A DNA stretch of 64,000 nucleotides from CALGSZ01 sp042408955 (GCA_042408955.1 JBHOQQ010000087.1:1-64000); one strand, 5' to 3'. Positions 51,976-60,740 are shown, numbered from the stretch's first letter. The notes: generated by a model from the letters alone, not told the origin. Translations and numbers: made by a program.

Positions 51976-52003
51976 GTCATTCCGAGCGCAGCGAGGAATC
52001 TCT
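51976..52003 (+). repeat. GTCATTCCGAG repeat, copy 2
   Basis: GTCATTCCGAGCGCAGCGAG followed by GAATCTCT. It is followed by a partial GTGATTCCGAGCGCA at 52014-52028 and GTCATTCTGAGC near 52034-52045. Confidence 0.75.
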
Positions 52004-52054
52004 TGCGCTCCCCGTGATTCCGAGCGCACCCCTGTCATTCTGAGCTAAGCCCTC

Positions 52055-52084
52055 GTCATTCCGAGGCGAAGCCGAGGAATCTCT
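52055..52084 (+). repeat. GTCATTCCGAG repeat, copy 3
   Basis: GTCATTCCGAGGCGAAGCCG then AGGAATCTCT, a variant with an inserted G and a GAAGC instead of CGCAGC. Confidence 0.7.
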
Positions 52085-52149
52085 CCCGTCCATGCCGAAC
52101 CCCTGCGGCCGAGGGCTAGATGCGGGCATGAGGCGCCCTGCCCGAGACC

Positions 52150-52201
52150 CAGAGAGATCCCTCGCTCCGCGCTCACGTGCTACCGCGAACAGGATGACGG
52201 G
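52150..52201 (-). repeat. Inverted copy of the repeat with an insertion
   Basis: Read on the minus strand it begins CCCGTCATCCTG and ends GCGAGGGATCTCTC, flanking about 25 bases including a CACGTG. It pairs in sense with the copy at 51893-51934. Confidence 0.5.
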
Positions 52202-52270
52202 TGATAGGGGATGATGCGCAACGGTGACGATCGAACGATAGCCGAGCAACGGCGACGATCGATTCCCTGC

Positions 52271-52303
52271 ACGACACGATCTCGCTGCGCCCGAAATGAC
52301 GGG
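52271..52303 (-). repeat. Inverted copy of the GTCATTCCGAG repeat
   Basis: Read on the minus strand it is CCCGTCATTTCGGGCGCAGC followed by GAGATCGTG. It is the same repeat facing the other way. Confidence 0.6.
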
Positions 52304-52371
52304 TGCCGGGTGCCGCCCGTTCATGATCCGGCGACGGCGCGCCAGCAGGGTCCCACTCTGTCGCAGGCGAG

Positions 52372-53469
52372 TCAGGCAAGCCTGCCGTCTGCGACCGGCT
52401 CAAGATCAAGCGCCCGGCCCTCCTGCGCCGATTGCTGCGCCTTGAGCATGATGTCGAGTACGTGCAACGCGTGCTCCGCGGTCAAGATCGGCGCCTCTTC
52501 GTCTCGCAGCACGGCCACGAAATGCGCCGGTCCGCTACCGATCAAGTGATCGGAGGACGGCGCCGGCGATGGTGGCGGACAGACCTCGTTCTGCCATCCT
52601 TTGTCAAGCAAGAAGAGGTCGACTGGGCCGTTCGCCTCATACCAGCGCTCCATGGCGATGGACACCGTTCCGTGGGGGCCATAGACCTCCATGGCGGGCG
52701 CCTTGCTCCGTGGCACCGCAAAGCTGGAAAGAACCTGCGCGAACCGGTTTTCACCAAAATCGAGGTGCACGAGCATCACATCGTTCGACTCGACGCGAAT
52801 CGTTTGCCCCGCCAGTCGCTCAATGAGCACCGTTCGCTCCGGGATGGCGATGCCCCCGAACGCCTCAACCCGGCGCGCTGGGCCAAGCAAGCCGGTGATG
52901 GCGTGGAGCACGTAGACACCTGTATCTAGGAGCGGGCCGACGCTTTTCGAGTAAAACACCGCAGGATCCCCGGTGTACTCAAGCCAGGCCGCCGGCCCCA
53001 GATTCGCCATCTGGCCCGTTGCCAGGTGCGGCCGGCCGATCCGCCCGGCGGCAAGCTCCTGCTTGAGCCAGCGAAATCGCCCGGTCGCCATCACGGCCGG
53101 CGCACAGAGGAGGTAGCGACCTAACCGCTTGGCCTGCGCGATCAGCGCTTTCCCCTCCTCAACCGTCGAGGCAAGCGGCTTTTCGGAAAACACATGGAGA
53201 CCGGCGTCCAGCGCCCGCGTCGTGGTGGCATAATGCAGCGGCGCTGGCGTCAGGTTGAACACCCCATCCATGTCCCGGTGCTGCAGGAAGTCGTCGTACG
53301 AGGTGTACGCCATGGCTCCCGGAAAGAGGGAGGCCGCTCGCTCCGCGCGCTCCGGGACGGGGTCGAAGGTAGCAACCACGGTTGCCCACTCCGAGACGGC
53401 TTGAATCCCTGGGATATATGTGCGAAACGCGACATCTCCACAGCCAATGAGCCCAAAACGGATCGGCAT
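52372..53469 (-). CDS. Gfo/Idh/MocA-family oxidoreductase
   Basis: 365 residues, an NAD(P)-dependent sugar dehydrogenase or glycosidase-like member. The nucleotide fold opens FGLIGCGDVAFRTYIPGI, SEKPLAST near residue 95 holds the catalytic Lys, and KSVGPLLDTGVYVLHAITGLLG carries the conserved D and H. The start at 53469 has AAGGGA six bases upstream. It is the last gene of the LacI-Dpp-type set on the minus strand, 92 bases after the DppF-like gene, so it may oxidise an imported oligosaccharide or its product. Confidence 0.88.
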   Translation of the reverse strand: MPIRFGLIGCGDVAFRTYIPGIQAVSEWATVVATFDPVPERAERAASLFPGAMAYTSYDDFLQHRDMDGVFNLTPAPLHYATTTRALDAGLHVFSEKPLASTVEEGKALIAQAKRLGRYLLCAPAVMATGRFRWLKQELAAGRIGRPHLATGQMANLGPAAWLEYTGDPAVFYSKSVGPLLDTGVYVLHAITGLLGPARRVEAFGGIAIPERTVLIERLAGQTIRVESNDVMLVHLDFGENRFAQVLSSFAVPRSKAPAMEVYGPHGTVSIAMERWYEANGPVDLFLLDKGWQNEVCPPPSPAPSSDHLIGSGPAHFVAVLRDEEAPILTAEHALHVLDIMLKAQQSAQEGRALDLEPVADGRLA

Positions 53470-53561
53470 CCTCACTCCCTTCCCCTGTGTTTGCTTCACC
53501 CCAGGTCAGCAGGCGCACGAAGGCTCTGCCGCTGGATATCGACGACTGGCCACTCAGGCCA

Positions 53562-54452
53562 TCACGGCTGACCGAGGAGCGTGCTGGTCGATGCTGCTGG
53601 CGCCACACCATCGGCTCGTGGCACGGCCATAGCCCCTGCTTCAGCCTTGGCTCCCCACCCATGCAACCGCGGCACGTCCGCCATCAATAGCCGCGTATAG
53701 GGGTGCTGGGGCGCCCCGAGCACGACCTCGACCGGGCCTTGCTCAACAAGCTCCCCTTTATACATGACGAGGATGCGATCACTCATGTAATACGCCTGGC
53801 CGATGTCGTGCGTGATAAACAGAATGGCCATGCGGTAGCGGTCGCGCAGGTCGCGCAGCAGATTGAGGATGGTGACGCGCAGCGAGGCATCGAGCATCGA
53901 GGTCGATTCGTCCGCGATCAGGACCGCTGGCTCGACCATCAGGGCGCGAGCGATCATCACCCGCTGCAATTGGCCACCAGACAACTGGTGCGGCCACTTT
54001 GGCAGGACATCATCCGGGTCGAGTCCAACATTGCGCAGCACGCTCGACAACCGCGCCCGCCGTTCCTCATGTGTCAGATTCGCGCCGTCCATGAGCCCTA
54101 GCGTCTTCGTGAGGACGCGCCCGACAGAGTAGAACTGGTTGAAGGAGGCGAAAGGATCTTGAAACACGCCCTGCACCCGGCGCCAGTAGGGGCGAAGCGC
54201 GCTCGCCCCGCGCAGCCTCGTCACCTCACGCCCCTCGAAAAAGAGCTGGCCAGACGTTGGATCAAGCAGCCGGAGAAGAAGACGCGCCAGCGTCGATTTG
54301 CCACTGCCGCTCTCCCCAACGATGGCGACGATTTCTCCCGGCCGCACCGAGAACGAGACCCGATTGACGGCGTGAACGGCCTGCGAACCTTGGCCAAAGA
54401 TGCGGGTCAGCTCCCGCGCTTCAAGCAGGGCTGCTGATGGTGCGAGACTCAT
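53562..54452 (-). CDS. Oligopeptide/oligosaccharide ABC transporter ATPase, OppF/DppF type
   Basis: 296 residues, the second of two ATPases for the Dpp-type importer. Walker A GESGSGKST near residues 46-54, signature LSGGQLQRV near 159, Walker B VLIADESTSMLD near 179 and the switch FITHDIGQAYY are intact. The C-terminal oligopeptide-transporter helix region is shortened and ends in an Ala/Gly-rich tail. It overlaps the upstream OppD-type gene by 32 bases, so translation is coupled. Confidence 0.93.
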   Translation of the reverse strand: MSLAPSAALLEARELTRIFGQGSQAVHAVNRVSFSVRPGEIVAIVGESGSGKSTLARLLLRLLDPTSGQLFFEGREVTRLRGASALRPYWRRVQGVFQDPFASFNQFYSVGRVLTKTLGLMDGANLTHEERRARLSSVLRNVGLDPDDVLPKWPHQLSGGQLQRVMIARALMVEPAVLIADESTSMLDASLRVTILNLLRDLRDRYRMAILFITHDIGQAYYMSDRILVMYKGELVEQGPVEVVLGAPQHPYTRLLMADVPRLHGWGAKAEAGAMAVPRADGVAPAASTSTLLGQP

Positions 54453-55455
54453 GCGTTACTCCCTGGACCGCCCCCTGATGTTGCGCGTGCACCCACCAGC
54501 ACGCGACGAAGCGTCGCTCATCCCCAGTCAGTGGTGGCTCCTGTCGTGCACAGATCTCCATCGCATGCTGGCATCGAGGGTGGAACCGGCACCCGGATGG
54601 CGGCTGCCGCAGATCGGGCGGCGCTCCGGGCAATCCCTCCAGCCGCTGGAAGCGAACGTGCGGCTCGGGAACGAGTGTCGAGGTGATCAGCGCCCGTGTG
54701 TAGGGATGCTCAGGCTGGTCGACGATCTGCCGCGTCGGTCCGATTTCCACAATCTTCCCAGCGTAGAACACCGCGATGCGATCGGCAATATTGCTGAGCA
54801 GTGGTAAATCATGCGTGATAAAAATGATGCGCGAAATAAACCGCTCGGCCAAAAGGCGCTGCAGCAGGAGGACCAAGGCCTTCTGAGAGGAAACATCGAG
54901 TGCCGATGTTGGCTCATCCGCGATCAGCACCTTCGGGTTGAGCAAGGTCGAGAGCACCGTCACTACACGCTGGCGCATGCCTCCGCTCAACTGGTGTGGA
55001 TAGCTGTCGAGCACCCTGGGGGGCAATGCCAACTGTTCCAGCCGTTGCCGCGCCCGGTCCAGCGCCGCGCGCCGTGTTACGCGGGATTCATGCGCTCGAA
55101 TCACGTCGAACGCCAAATCACCGATCCGCGCGGTGGGATTGAGCGAGTTCATCGCTCGCTGGGGCAGAAGCGCGACCACCTTCCCTCGCCACTCGCGCGG
55201 CACCGCGTGGATCGTGGCTGCCGTGACCGTAAAGCTATCGATGCCGAAGCTCCCCGCGTGCATCCGCAGCGTGCGCGGCGGGATCAGCGCCAGCAGCGAA
55301 GCCAGCGTCGATTTGCCACATCCGGACTCACCGACGATCCCGAGCACCTCTCCCTCGCGCACGTCGAACGAAACGCCATCAACGGCGCGGATCTCATCCC
55401 CTGAGGCAGTGCTATACGCGGCGTGCACATCAGCGACCCACATCGGTCCCGTCAT
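54421..55455 (-). CDS. Oligopeptide/oligosaccharide ABC transporter ATPase, OppD/DppD type
   Basis: 344 residues. Walker A GESGCGKST near residues 42-50, signature LSGGMRQRV near 160, Walker B VLIADEPTSALD near 178, and the switch FITHDLPLLSNIADR are present. The OppD/DppD cysteine-type C-terminal motif is seen as GCRFHPRCQHAMEICARQEPPL, which in some relatives holds an iron-sulphur cluster. The start overlaps the DppC stop (ATGA). Confidence 0.94.
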   Translation of the reverse strand: MTGPMWVADVHAAYSTASGDEIRAVDGVSFDVREGEVLGIVGESGCGKSTLASLLALIPPRTLRMHAGSFGIDSFTVTAATIHAVPREWRGKVVALLPQRAMNSLNPTARIGDLAFDVIRAHESRVTRRAALDRARQRLEQLALPPRVLDSYPHQLSGGMRQRVVTVLSTLLNPKVLIADEPTSALDVSSQKALVLLLQRLLAERFISRIIFITHDLPLLSNIADRIAVFYAGKIVEIGPTRQIVDQPEHPYTRALITSTLVPEPHVRFQRLEGLPGAPPDLRQPPSGCRFHPRCQHAMEICARQEPPLTGDERRFVACWWVHAQHQGAVQGVTHESRTISSPA

Positions 55456-56363
55456 CTCCTCCGCAATCGCGGATTGAAGATCTCATCCATGCTCGACTGC
55501 AGCAGCAAGAGGGAGAAGGCGATAATGGTCAGCAGGACGGTCGGTGGAACGAACGCCCACCAGGCCCCGGTCCGCACTGATTCCCACCGCAGCGACCAGT
55601 GGAGCATGATCCCGAGGGAAATTGTGCTGTCGCCTGGGCCGAGTCCCAGTAAGCTCAGCGCCGCCTCTTGCAGAATGCCGCTGGCCATCTGCAGGACGAA
55701 CGCCAGGACCACGTAGGAGAGCATAAAGGGCAGAATTTCCCAGAGGATAAGGGAGAATGTGCCAGCGCCGCAGATGCGCGCGATGTCCACATGCTCCCGC
55801 GTCCGTAGGCTACTCGTCTGCGCCCGCACCGCCCGAGCGGTCCACGGCCAGCTCGTCACCCCAATGATCAGCGCCATGGTCAGGATCGAGCGGTTGCCGA
55901 CCGCGATCGAAAGGAGGATGAGCACCACGATTGAGGGAATAGTGATAATGACGTTCGTCAAGCCCATCAGGGCTTCTTCCACGAACCCGCCGCGAAATCC
56001 GGCGACCGTGCCCAGCACGACCCCAATCGCGGTCGCGACTGCCCCAGCCAGGCAACCGATGATGAGCGACGTTCGTGTCCCATACATAAGCTGGGTAAAG
56101 ACATCGCGACCGAAATTGTCGGTACCAAGCCAGGCATTGCTGGAAGGGGGATCGTAGAGGCCACCGACGATCTTAAGCGGATTGTCGCGGTTGAGCACGA
56201 TTGGACCAAGCACCGCAAAGGCGACAATGACGCCAAGGAGACCAACGCTGAAACGGAAGCGCCCACCAGGAACAGCTAAGCCAAGACGCAACCTCGTGAG
56301 CCGCCCGCTCACCTGCGTCGATGTCCACCGCTCATGCTGCTCATGAGGGACGGCCGCGGTCAT
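55452..56363 (-). CDS. Oligopeptide/oligosaccharide ABC transporter permease, DppC type
   Basis: 303 residues. A cytoplasmic N-terminus with the conserved LGTDNFGRDVFTQLMYGTRTSLIIG stretch (about residues 75-100) leads to six helices. SWPWTARAVRAQTSSLRTREHVDIARICGAG is the docking loop, and EAALSLLGLGPGDSTISLGIML near the end is typical. AGGAG is five bases before the ATG. It overlaps the DppD-type gene and follows the DppB-type gene by eight bases. Confidence 0.95.
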   Translation of the reverse strand: MTAAVPHEQHERWTSTQVSGRLTRLRLGLAVPGGRFRFSVGLLGVIVAFAVLGPIVLNRDNPLKIVGGLYDPPSSNAWLGTDNFGRDVFTQLMYGTRTSLIIGCLAGAVATAIGVVLGTVAGFRGGFVEEALMGLTNVIITIPSIVVLILLSIAVGNRSILTMALIIGVTSWPWTARAVRAQTSSLRTREHVDIARICGAGTFSLILWEILPFMLSYVVLAFVLQMASGILQEAALSLLGLGPGDSTISLGIMLHWSLRWESVRTGAWWAFVPPTVLLTIIAFSLLLLQSSMDEIFNPRLRRR

Positions 56364-56371
56364 GGCTGCTC

Positions 56372-57382
56372 CTATCGCTCACCGGCTTGGGCTGCCCGAA
56401 TCCTCGGGTCGATCAGGCCATAGGCGATATCGACGAGAAAGTTCGAAAGCAGAACCATAATCAAGACGATCAACGTCACTCCCTGAATGACGGGATAGTC
56501 GTTTTGGCGAATGGCGCTAAAGAGCACCGTGCCGATCCCGGGATAGGAGAAGACCACCTCGGTGATCAACGCGCCGCCGGCCAGCACGCCGATGGACAGT
56601 GCCAATCCAGTCACCTGGGGCAACATGGCGTTGCGAAATACATAGCCGACGACGCGGCGGTCGGGCACGCCCAAGCTGCGCGCGAAGCCCACATAGTCGC
56701 TGCCAAGTTCGTAGATCGCCATCGAGCGCATGCCGACCGCCTGGCCGCCAATGAAGATGAGCACGAGGGAAAGGAACGGCAGCCAGTAGTGGTGCAGCGC
56801 GTCTTGGAAGAATGCCCAACTCCAGTCGGGTGAGCGGTTATAGGAGTAGCCGCCGCTCGAGGGAAATATTGACCAGTGCACCGTCAGGCCGTAGAGCAGC
56901 AGAATGGCCAGGCAGTAATAGGGTACGGCGGAGACGAAGAGCGAGATCACGAACGCGCCGCGGTCGAACCAGCCGCCCCGGTAGGCAGCTAGCGCTCCCA
57001 GGATATTCCCGATCGTCCATCCCACCAGAATCGCTGGCAATTGAAGCGCAATCGTCCACGGCAGCGCATCGGCGATCAAGCCACTGACCGGCGCCGGGTA
57101 GATCGCAAATGACGTGCCAAGATCGCCACGCGCCAGATTGCCAAGGTAGGTAAGAAATTGCTTCCACGCCGGCTGATCGAGTTGAAATTCGCGGACAAAC
57201 GTTTCATGAACGCGCTGAAGCGCGCGCGCCTCGGTGCCACCGGCAGCGAGCCTGGCGACGATCGCGTCGACCGGATTGCCGGGGATCAGGCGAGGCAGGA
57301 AGAAATTCGCGGCCAGCGCAGCGACAAACGCCAGCGAAAACCAGATGGTTTTCAGGAGGAGGTAGCGCTGAAATTTCGTCAT
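56372..57382 (-). CDS. Oligopeptide/oligosaccharide ABC transporter permease, DppB type
   Basis: 336 residues. A first helix near residues 8-28 is followed by a large external loop (FVREFQLDQPAWKQFLTYLGNLARGDLGTSFA) and five more helices. The docking loop reads LGSDYVGFARSLGVPDRRVVGYVFRNAMLPQVTGL, and EVVFSYPGIGTVLFSAIRQNDYPVIQG is the diagnostic motif. The start at 57382 has GGAG six bases upstream. It follows the binding-protein gene after about 180 bases that contain a hairpin. Confidence 0.95.
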   Translation of the reverse strand: MTKFQRYLLLKTIWFSLAFVAALAANFFLPRLIPGNPVDAIVARLAAGGTEARALQRVHETFVREFQLDQPAWKQFLTYLGNLARGDLGTSFAIYPAPVSGLIADALPWTIALQLPAILVGWTIGNILGALAAYRGGWFDRGAFVISLFVSAVPYYCLAILLLYGLTVHWSIFPSSGGYSYNRSPDWSWAFFQDALHHYWLPFLSLVLIFIGGQAVGMRSMAIYELGSDYVGFARSLGVPDRRVVGYVFRNAMLPQVTGLALSIGVLAGGALITEVVFSYPGIGTVLFSAIRQNDYPVIQGVTLIVLIMVLLSNFLVDIAYGLIDPRIRAAQAGER

Positions 57383-57522
57383 CACCGACTCCACGCGGCC
57401 GGGGCAACCTTGCCCAATGTGCCATTCTCTGCTGAGAGAACAGCTTGCGATCGACGCGGCTCTGAGTCTTTACAAAGTTTAGCGCATCGCCCCGGCAGGA
57501 GCGACACGTGCGCAGAAGGGAG

Positions 57523-57550
57523 GAGGGTGACCGCCATGGCGGCCACCCTC
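57523..57550 (-). repeat. Inverted repeat between binding-protein and permease genes
   Basis: GAGGGTG (57523-57529) with CACCCTC (57544-57550), one mismatch, then the perfect CCGCCATGGCGG (57531-57542). It lies ten bases past the stop of the binding-protein gene. Confidence 0.8.
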
Positions 57551-57560
57551 GCGCCCGGCG

Positions 57561-59318
57561 TTATCCCTTCGGCTTCAGGCTGTACAGAATCTTGATGCCA
57601 GCTCCTTGCTGCTGCGGCGGTCCCGTTGGGTTGTCCGCGTTCGGGAACCCGGTCCAGTGCGTCTCGTTGTATTCGTAGAACTCATCCGGCCGGTACATGA
57701 GCGGAATCGCTGGCACGTCCTGCATAAAGATCGCGTCCAGCTCTTGGTAGAGCTCGATCTGCCCGGCTTCGTCCGCTTGCGCGGCCTGATCGAGCAGGGG
57801 ACCGACCGCGTCGTTCTTGTAGCGGTTGAAATTCCAGAACGCGGGCTGGCCGAGTTCGGGCACGCCCCGGTTGTCCAGCACATCGCGGAAGCGGCGCCAT
57901 GGCCCGGCGGCGCTGATCCCGGCGACGAACCAGAGCGCGAGATCGAAGTCGCCCGCCTGGTTGCGTGTCGTCACCACTGGAGCCTCGGGGAAGTCGGTCT
58001 TGACATCGAAGCCGACCTCGCGCGCACCTTGCGCCACGAGCTCGATTGCCGTCTGCCAGTCGGTCCACCCATAGGGACAGTGTGCCGTGAAGGGCCCCAG
58101 CCGGGTGCCGTCCGGCAGCACATAGACATCGCCGTCCTTCTTGGCGCCAACTTCCTGCTCCAGAATCGCCTTGGCCTTTTCTGGATCGTAGGTCCAGCCC
58201 TTCTGAGCGACGAGATCGGCATTGAAGAACTTCTTCTCGCCGCCTTCCGGGATGATCAGGCTGGAATAGGCGGGAATTGAATAGCGGGACATCGCCGTGG
58301 CCGCGATCTGCTGATAGTTGATCGAATAGGCCAGCGCGCGCCGAACTCGCGGATCGTCGAGCGGCTTGCGATTGACATTGACGAACAACAGCGGAATCGA
58401 GCCCGGCAGATGATACGGCTCATTCTTGAACCAGGTGCCAACTGGTTGTCCCTTTTGTTCCCAAAGCTGCCAGATTTGCGGGAGGAACGTCTGCGAAAGA
58501 TCAATGTCGCCCTGGGAGAAGGCCAGGTTCGCGTTATCGTTGCTGTCGAAGATGGGATGAATGATGTACTTCGGCGCAGGCATGCCGAGCACTTGCGCGC
58601 CCCAGTAATTGTCGTCGCGGACGAGAGCGACGCGCTCGGTAGACGCATCGAGCACCTTGTACGGGCCGGAGCCCACCGGCTCGACATCAATGATGTCGAT
58701 GAGCGCCTCACCGGAGGTCTCGCGCTGCTCCCAGATGTGCTTGGGTAGGATGTAGTCCTCGCACAGGTGATGCTTGACCATGCCGGGGTTGAGCCGGTCG
58801 GGGTTCAGCTTAATCGTGACGGTGTGATCGTCGGTGGCTTCGACGCTGGCGACGTAGTCCCAGAGGTCGCTGTAGTAAATACCATCGTGACGCTTGGGTA
58901 GCTCGTAGGAGTAGACGACATCGGCAGAGGTCAGCGGCGTGCCGTCGGAAAACTTCGCCTCTGGCCGGAGCTTGACCACCACGGTCTGCGGATCTGGCCA
59001 CTGCATCTCTTGGGCGAGCAGTGGCTCCGTCTCACCGGTGAGGAGGTTGAAAGCGAAGAGGGTTTCGTAGATATGCTGGCTATCGGGACCGGCAGGCCAG
59101 GCACGGTTGGGATTGAGGGGGTTGAACGTATTGGGCGGACCCCACTGCCAGCCGGCCACGTAGAGCGTCTCGGTCCGCAGCATCTCTTGTGCCCGTGCCG
59201 TTACCGGACCAAGCCGTGTGGACCAGTGGGTTCCCACCGCAATGGCGCCAAGTGCACCGGCCCGCCCGAGAAATGCGCGCCGGCTGTGTGGACCGAAAAG
59301 GGATGTTGGGGAAGACAT
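57561..59318 (-). CDS. Peptide/oligosaccharide ABC transporter substrate-binding protein (SBP_bac_5)
   Basis: 585 residues of the family 5 receptor type. A twin-arginine motif HSRRAFLGRAGALGAIAVG near residues 10-28 suggests Tat export. The mature part opens TLYVAGWQWGPPNTFNPLNPN, unlike typical dipeptide receptors but like the oligosaccharide-binding members of this family, such as cellobiose receptors in Thermotoga. Further parts are KLRPEAKFSDGTPLTSADVVYSY and FVNVNRKPLDDPRVRRALAYSI. The start at 59318 has AAGGAG upstream. It heads dppB, C, D, F and a Gfo/Idh gene, behind the LacI-type regulator. Substrate inferred. Confidence 0.88.
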   Translation of the reverse strand: MSSPTSLFGPHSRRAFLGRAGALGAIAVGTHWSTRLGPVTARAQEMLRTETLYVAGWQWGPPNTFNPLNPNRAWPAGPDSQHIYETLFAFNLLTGETEPLLAQEMQWPDPQTVVVKLRPEAKFSDGTPLTSADVVYSYELPKRHDGIYYSDLWDYVASVEATDDHTVTIKLNPDRLNPGMVKHHLCEDYILPKHIWEQRETSGEALIDIIDVEPVGSGPYKVLDASTERVALVRDDNYWGAQVLGMPAPKYIIHPIFDSNDNANLAFSQGDIDLSQTFLPQIWQLWEQKGQPVGTWFKNEPYHLPGSIPLLFVNVNRKPLDDPRVRRALAYSINYQQIAATAMSRYSIPAYSSLIIPEGGEKKFFNADLVAQKGWTYDPEKAKAILEQEVGAKKDGDVYVLPDGTRLGPFTAHCPYGWTDWQTAIELVAQGAREVGFDVKTDFPEAPVVTTRNQAGDFDLALWFVAGISAAGPWRRFRDVLDNRGVPELGQPAFWNFNRYKNDAVGPLLDQAAQADEAGQIELYQELDAIFMQDVPAIPLMYRPDEFYEYNETHWTGFPNADNPTGPPQQQGAGIKILYSLKPKG

Positions 59319-59414
59319 CGTTGTTTCCACTCCTTGCCGTTGCCGACTCGCGGCCCGATTCATCCCTGTCGCCTGAAAAGCGGCGACCCCTGTGTGCGAA
59401 GCAAGCCCTGGCGC

Positions 59415-60500
59415 TTACGCCAGCGCGGCTTCGACCGGCGACGCACTCGGTGCAGCACCTCCTTTCTGTTCATCCGAATGCACCGGCATGCAGCCACAGG
59501 ACTGCCGCACCACCAGATGGGTCGGCAACACGCGCTGCAAGGGCGCACGTTCCGGATACTCCATCAGTTCCAGCAGCGCGAGCACGGCTTCTCGCCCTGC
59601 CTCCACGATCGGCTGAACAACCGTCGACAGCACCGGCCGGGAAACCAGCGTCTCCTCCAGACCATCAAAGCCGACAATGGCCACGTCGTCTGGCACGCAC
59701 AGGTTGGCATCGCGCAGTGCTTGGAGAGCGCCTGAGGCCATGGCATCGCTGGCGACAAACACTCCATCCGGTGGGCCGCCCGGGGCCGCCAGCAATTGCT
59801 GCATGGCCTGATAGCCGCCGCGCCGGGTGAAATCGCTCGCCACGGTCAGCGCCGGCTCGGGCAGGAAGCCGGCCTCTTGCAAGGCGGTGACGTAGCCGGC
59901 GTAGCGGTCGATCGAGGCGATCATATTGCGCGGACCGGTGATGATCCCGATGCGCCGGCGACCGTGCCCGAGCAGATGCGTCACCGCCGCATGGGCACCG
60001 CCGCGGTTATCCACATCTACGAAGCTGACCTGATGCTGCGGATGGCGGCCCACCAGCACAAAGGGAAACCCGTCATCCTGAAGGCGAGTGATGATCGGAT
60101 CCTCCACCACACTGGATGCAATGATGACGCCGTCCACGTGGCGCCCGCGGATGACGCGCTGGTAGACGCGATCGGAGGTTGCGCCGCCCTCGGTCGTTTC
60201 CATCATCAGGGCGACGTTGTGATCCGCCTCGTTGCAGGCCTGCACCACTCCCTCGATCAGGACAGGGAAGAAGGGATCGCGAAAGAGCTTGCCGACGGCA
60301 TGAGGGATCAGCAAGCCAAGGATGCGCGTCCGCCGGGAGGCGAGGGAGCGCGCCGCCGCGTTCGGGTGATAGTTCTGGGCGCGAATAACAGCTTCGACCC
60401 GCTGCCGTGCGGCTGGGCTGACCCGGGGGTCACCATTGACTACCCGTGACACGGTCGAGCGCGAGACACCCGCGAGCCGAGCGATCTCTTCGAGCCTCAT
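59415..60500 (-). CDS. LacI-family transcriptional regulator
   Basis: 361 residues. The helix-turn-helix and hinge are at the N-terminus: MRLEEIARLAGVSRSTVSRVVNGDPRVSP and YHPNAAARSLASRRT (residues 1-60). The effector domain (about 61-340) is a periplasmic-binding type 3 fold with ILGLLIPHAVGKLFRDPFF and PDDVAIVGFDGLE. The start at 60500 has GAGGAG five bases upstream. Its presumed operator TGGGAGCGCTCCCA lies about 57 bases upstream, so it probably represses itself and neighbouring importers until an oligosaccharide binds. Confidence 0.94.
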   Translation of the reverse strand: MRLEEIARLAGVSRSTVSRVVNGDPRVSPAARQRVEAVIRAQNYHPNAAARSLASRRTRILGLLIPHAVGKLFRDPFFPVLIEGVVQACNEADHNVALMMETTEGGATSDRVYQRVIRGRHVDGVIIASSVVEDPIITRLQDDGFPFVLVGRHPQHQVSFVDVDNRGGAHAAVTHLLGHGRRRIGIITGPRNMIASIDRYAGYVTALQEAGFLPEPALTVASDFTRRGGYQAMQQLLAAPGGPPDGVFVASDAMASGALQALRDANLCVPDDVAIVGFDGLEETLVSRPVLSTVVQPIVEAGREAVLALLELMEYPERAPLQRVLPTHLVVRQSCGCMPVHSDEQKGGAAPSASPVEAALA

Positions 60501-60556
60501 GCCGCCTCCTCGCAGGGACGATCCGCAACCGGCCAGAACGATGCCCTTGCGATTTG

Positions 60557-60570
60557 TGGGAGCGCTCCCA
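60557..60570. promoter_or_regulatory. CebR/CelR-type LacI-family operator
   Basis: The perfect palindrome TGGGAGCGCTCCCA. This is the published operator of the cello-oligosaccharide regulators CebR (Streptomyces) and CelR (Thermobifida). It lies just downstream of the minus-strand -10 for the regulator gene, so the bound repressor would block that promoter, and it sits about 60 bases before the plus-strand promoter for the CUT1 genes. Confidence 0.8.
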
Positions 60571-60582
60571 AGCGATAGTTTA

Positions 60583-60610
60583 ACGATAGCACGGACTGTC
60601 CGGCTGTCAA
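60583..60610 (-). promoter_or_regulatory. Promoter of the LacI-family regulator gene
   Basis: Minus-strand TTGACA (60605-60610), 16-base spacer, TATCGT (60583-60588). Transcription would start near 60576, so the operator covers about +6 to +19. Confidence 0.6.
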
Positions 60611-60626
60611 GTGGGCGCAGAGCTGC

Positions 60627-60656
60627 TTGACACACGTCGCCGGCGCACGTCACAAT
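60627..60656 (+). promoter_or_regulatory. Promoter of the CUT1 sugar operon
   Basis: TTGACA (60627-60632), 18-base spacer, CACAAT (60651-60656). About 80 bases before the binding-protein start. Confidence 0.5.
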
Positions 60657-60740
60657 GGCTACCCCATTGAGTGAGGGAAGCGCGTCAGCGGCACAAATGG
60701 CCTGTTTGCTGGATGGTTCGCTCAACGCGGGAGGCTAGCG

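Larger units (their letters stand above)
51428..52371. other. Intergenic region packed with dispersed repeats
   Basis: About 940 bases between the DUF1989 gene and the Gfo/Idh gene. No credible gene is seen. It is a nest of short intergenic repeats, itemised separately, whose core is GTCATTCCGAGCGCAGCGAG, plus diverged copies on the other strand. Confidence 0.7.

Noticed and set aside
51428..52371. A CRISPR array in the repeat-rich spacer
   Set aside because: Repeats are irregular in spacing, occur in both orientations and vary in sequence, and there are no cas genes in the window.
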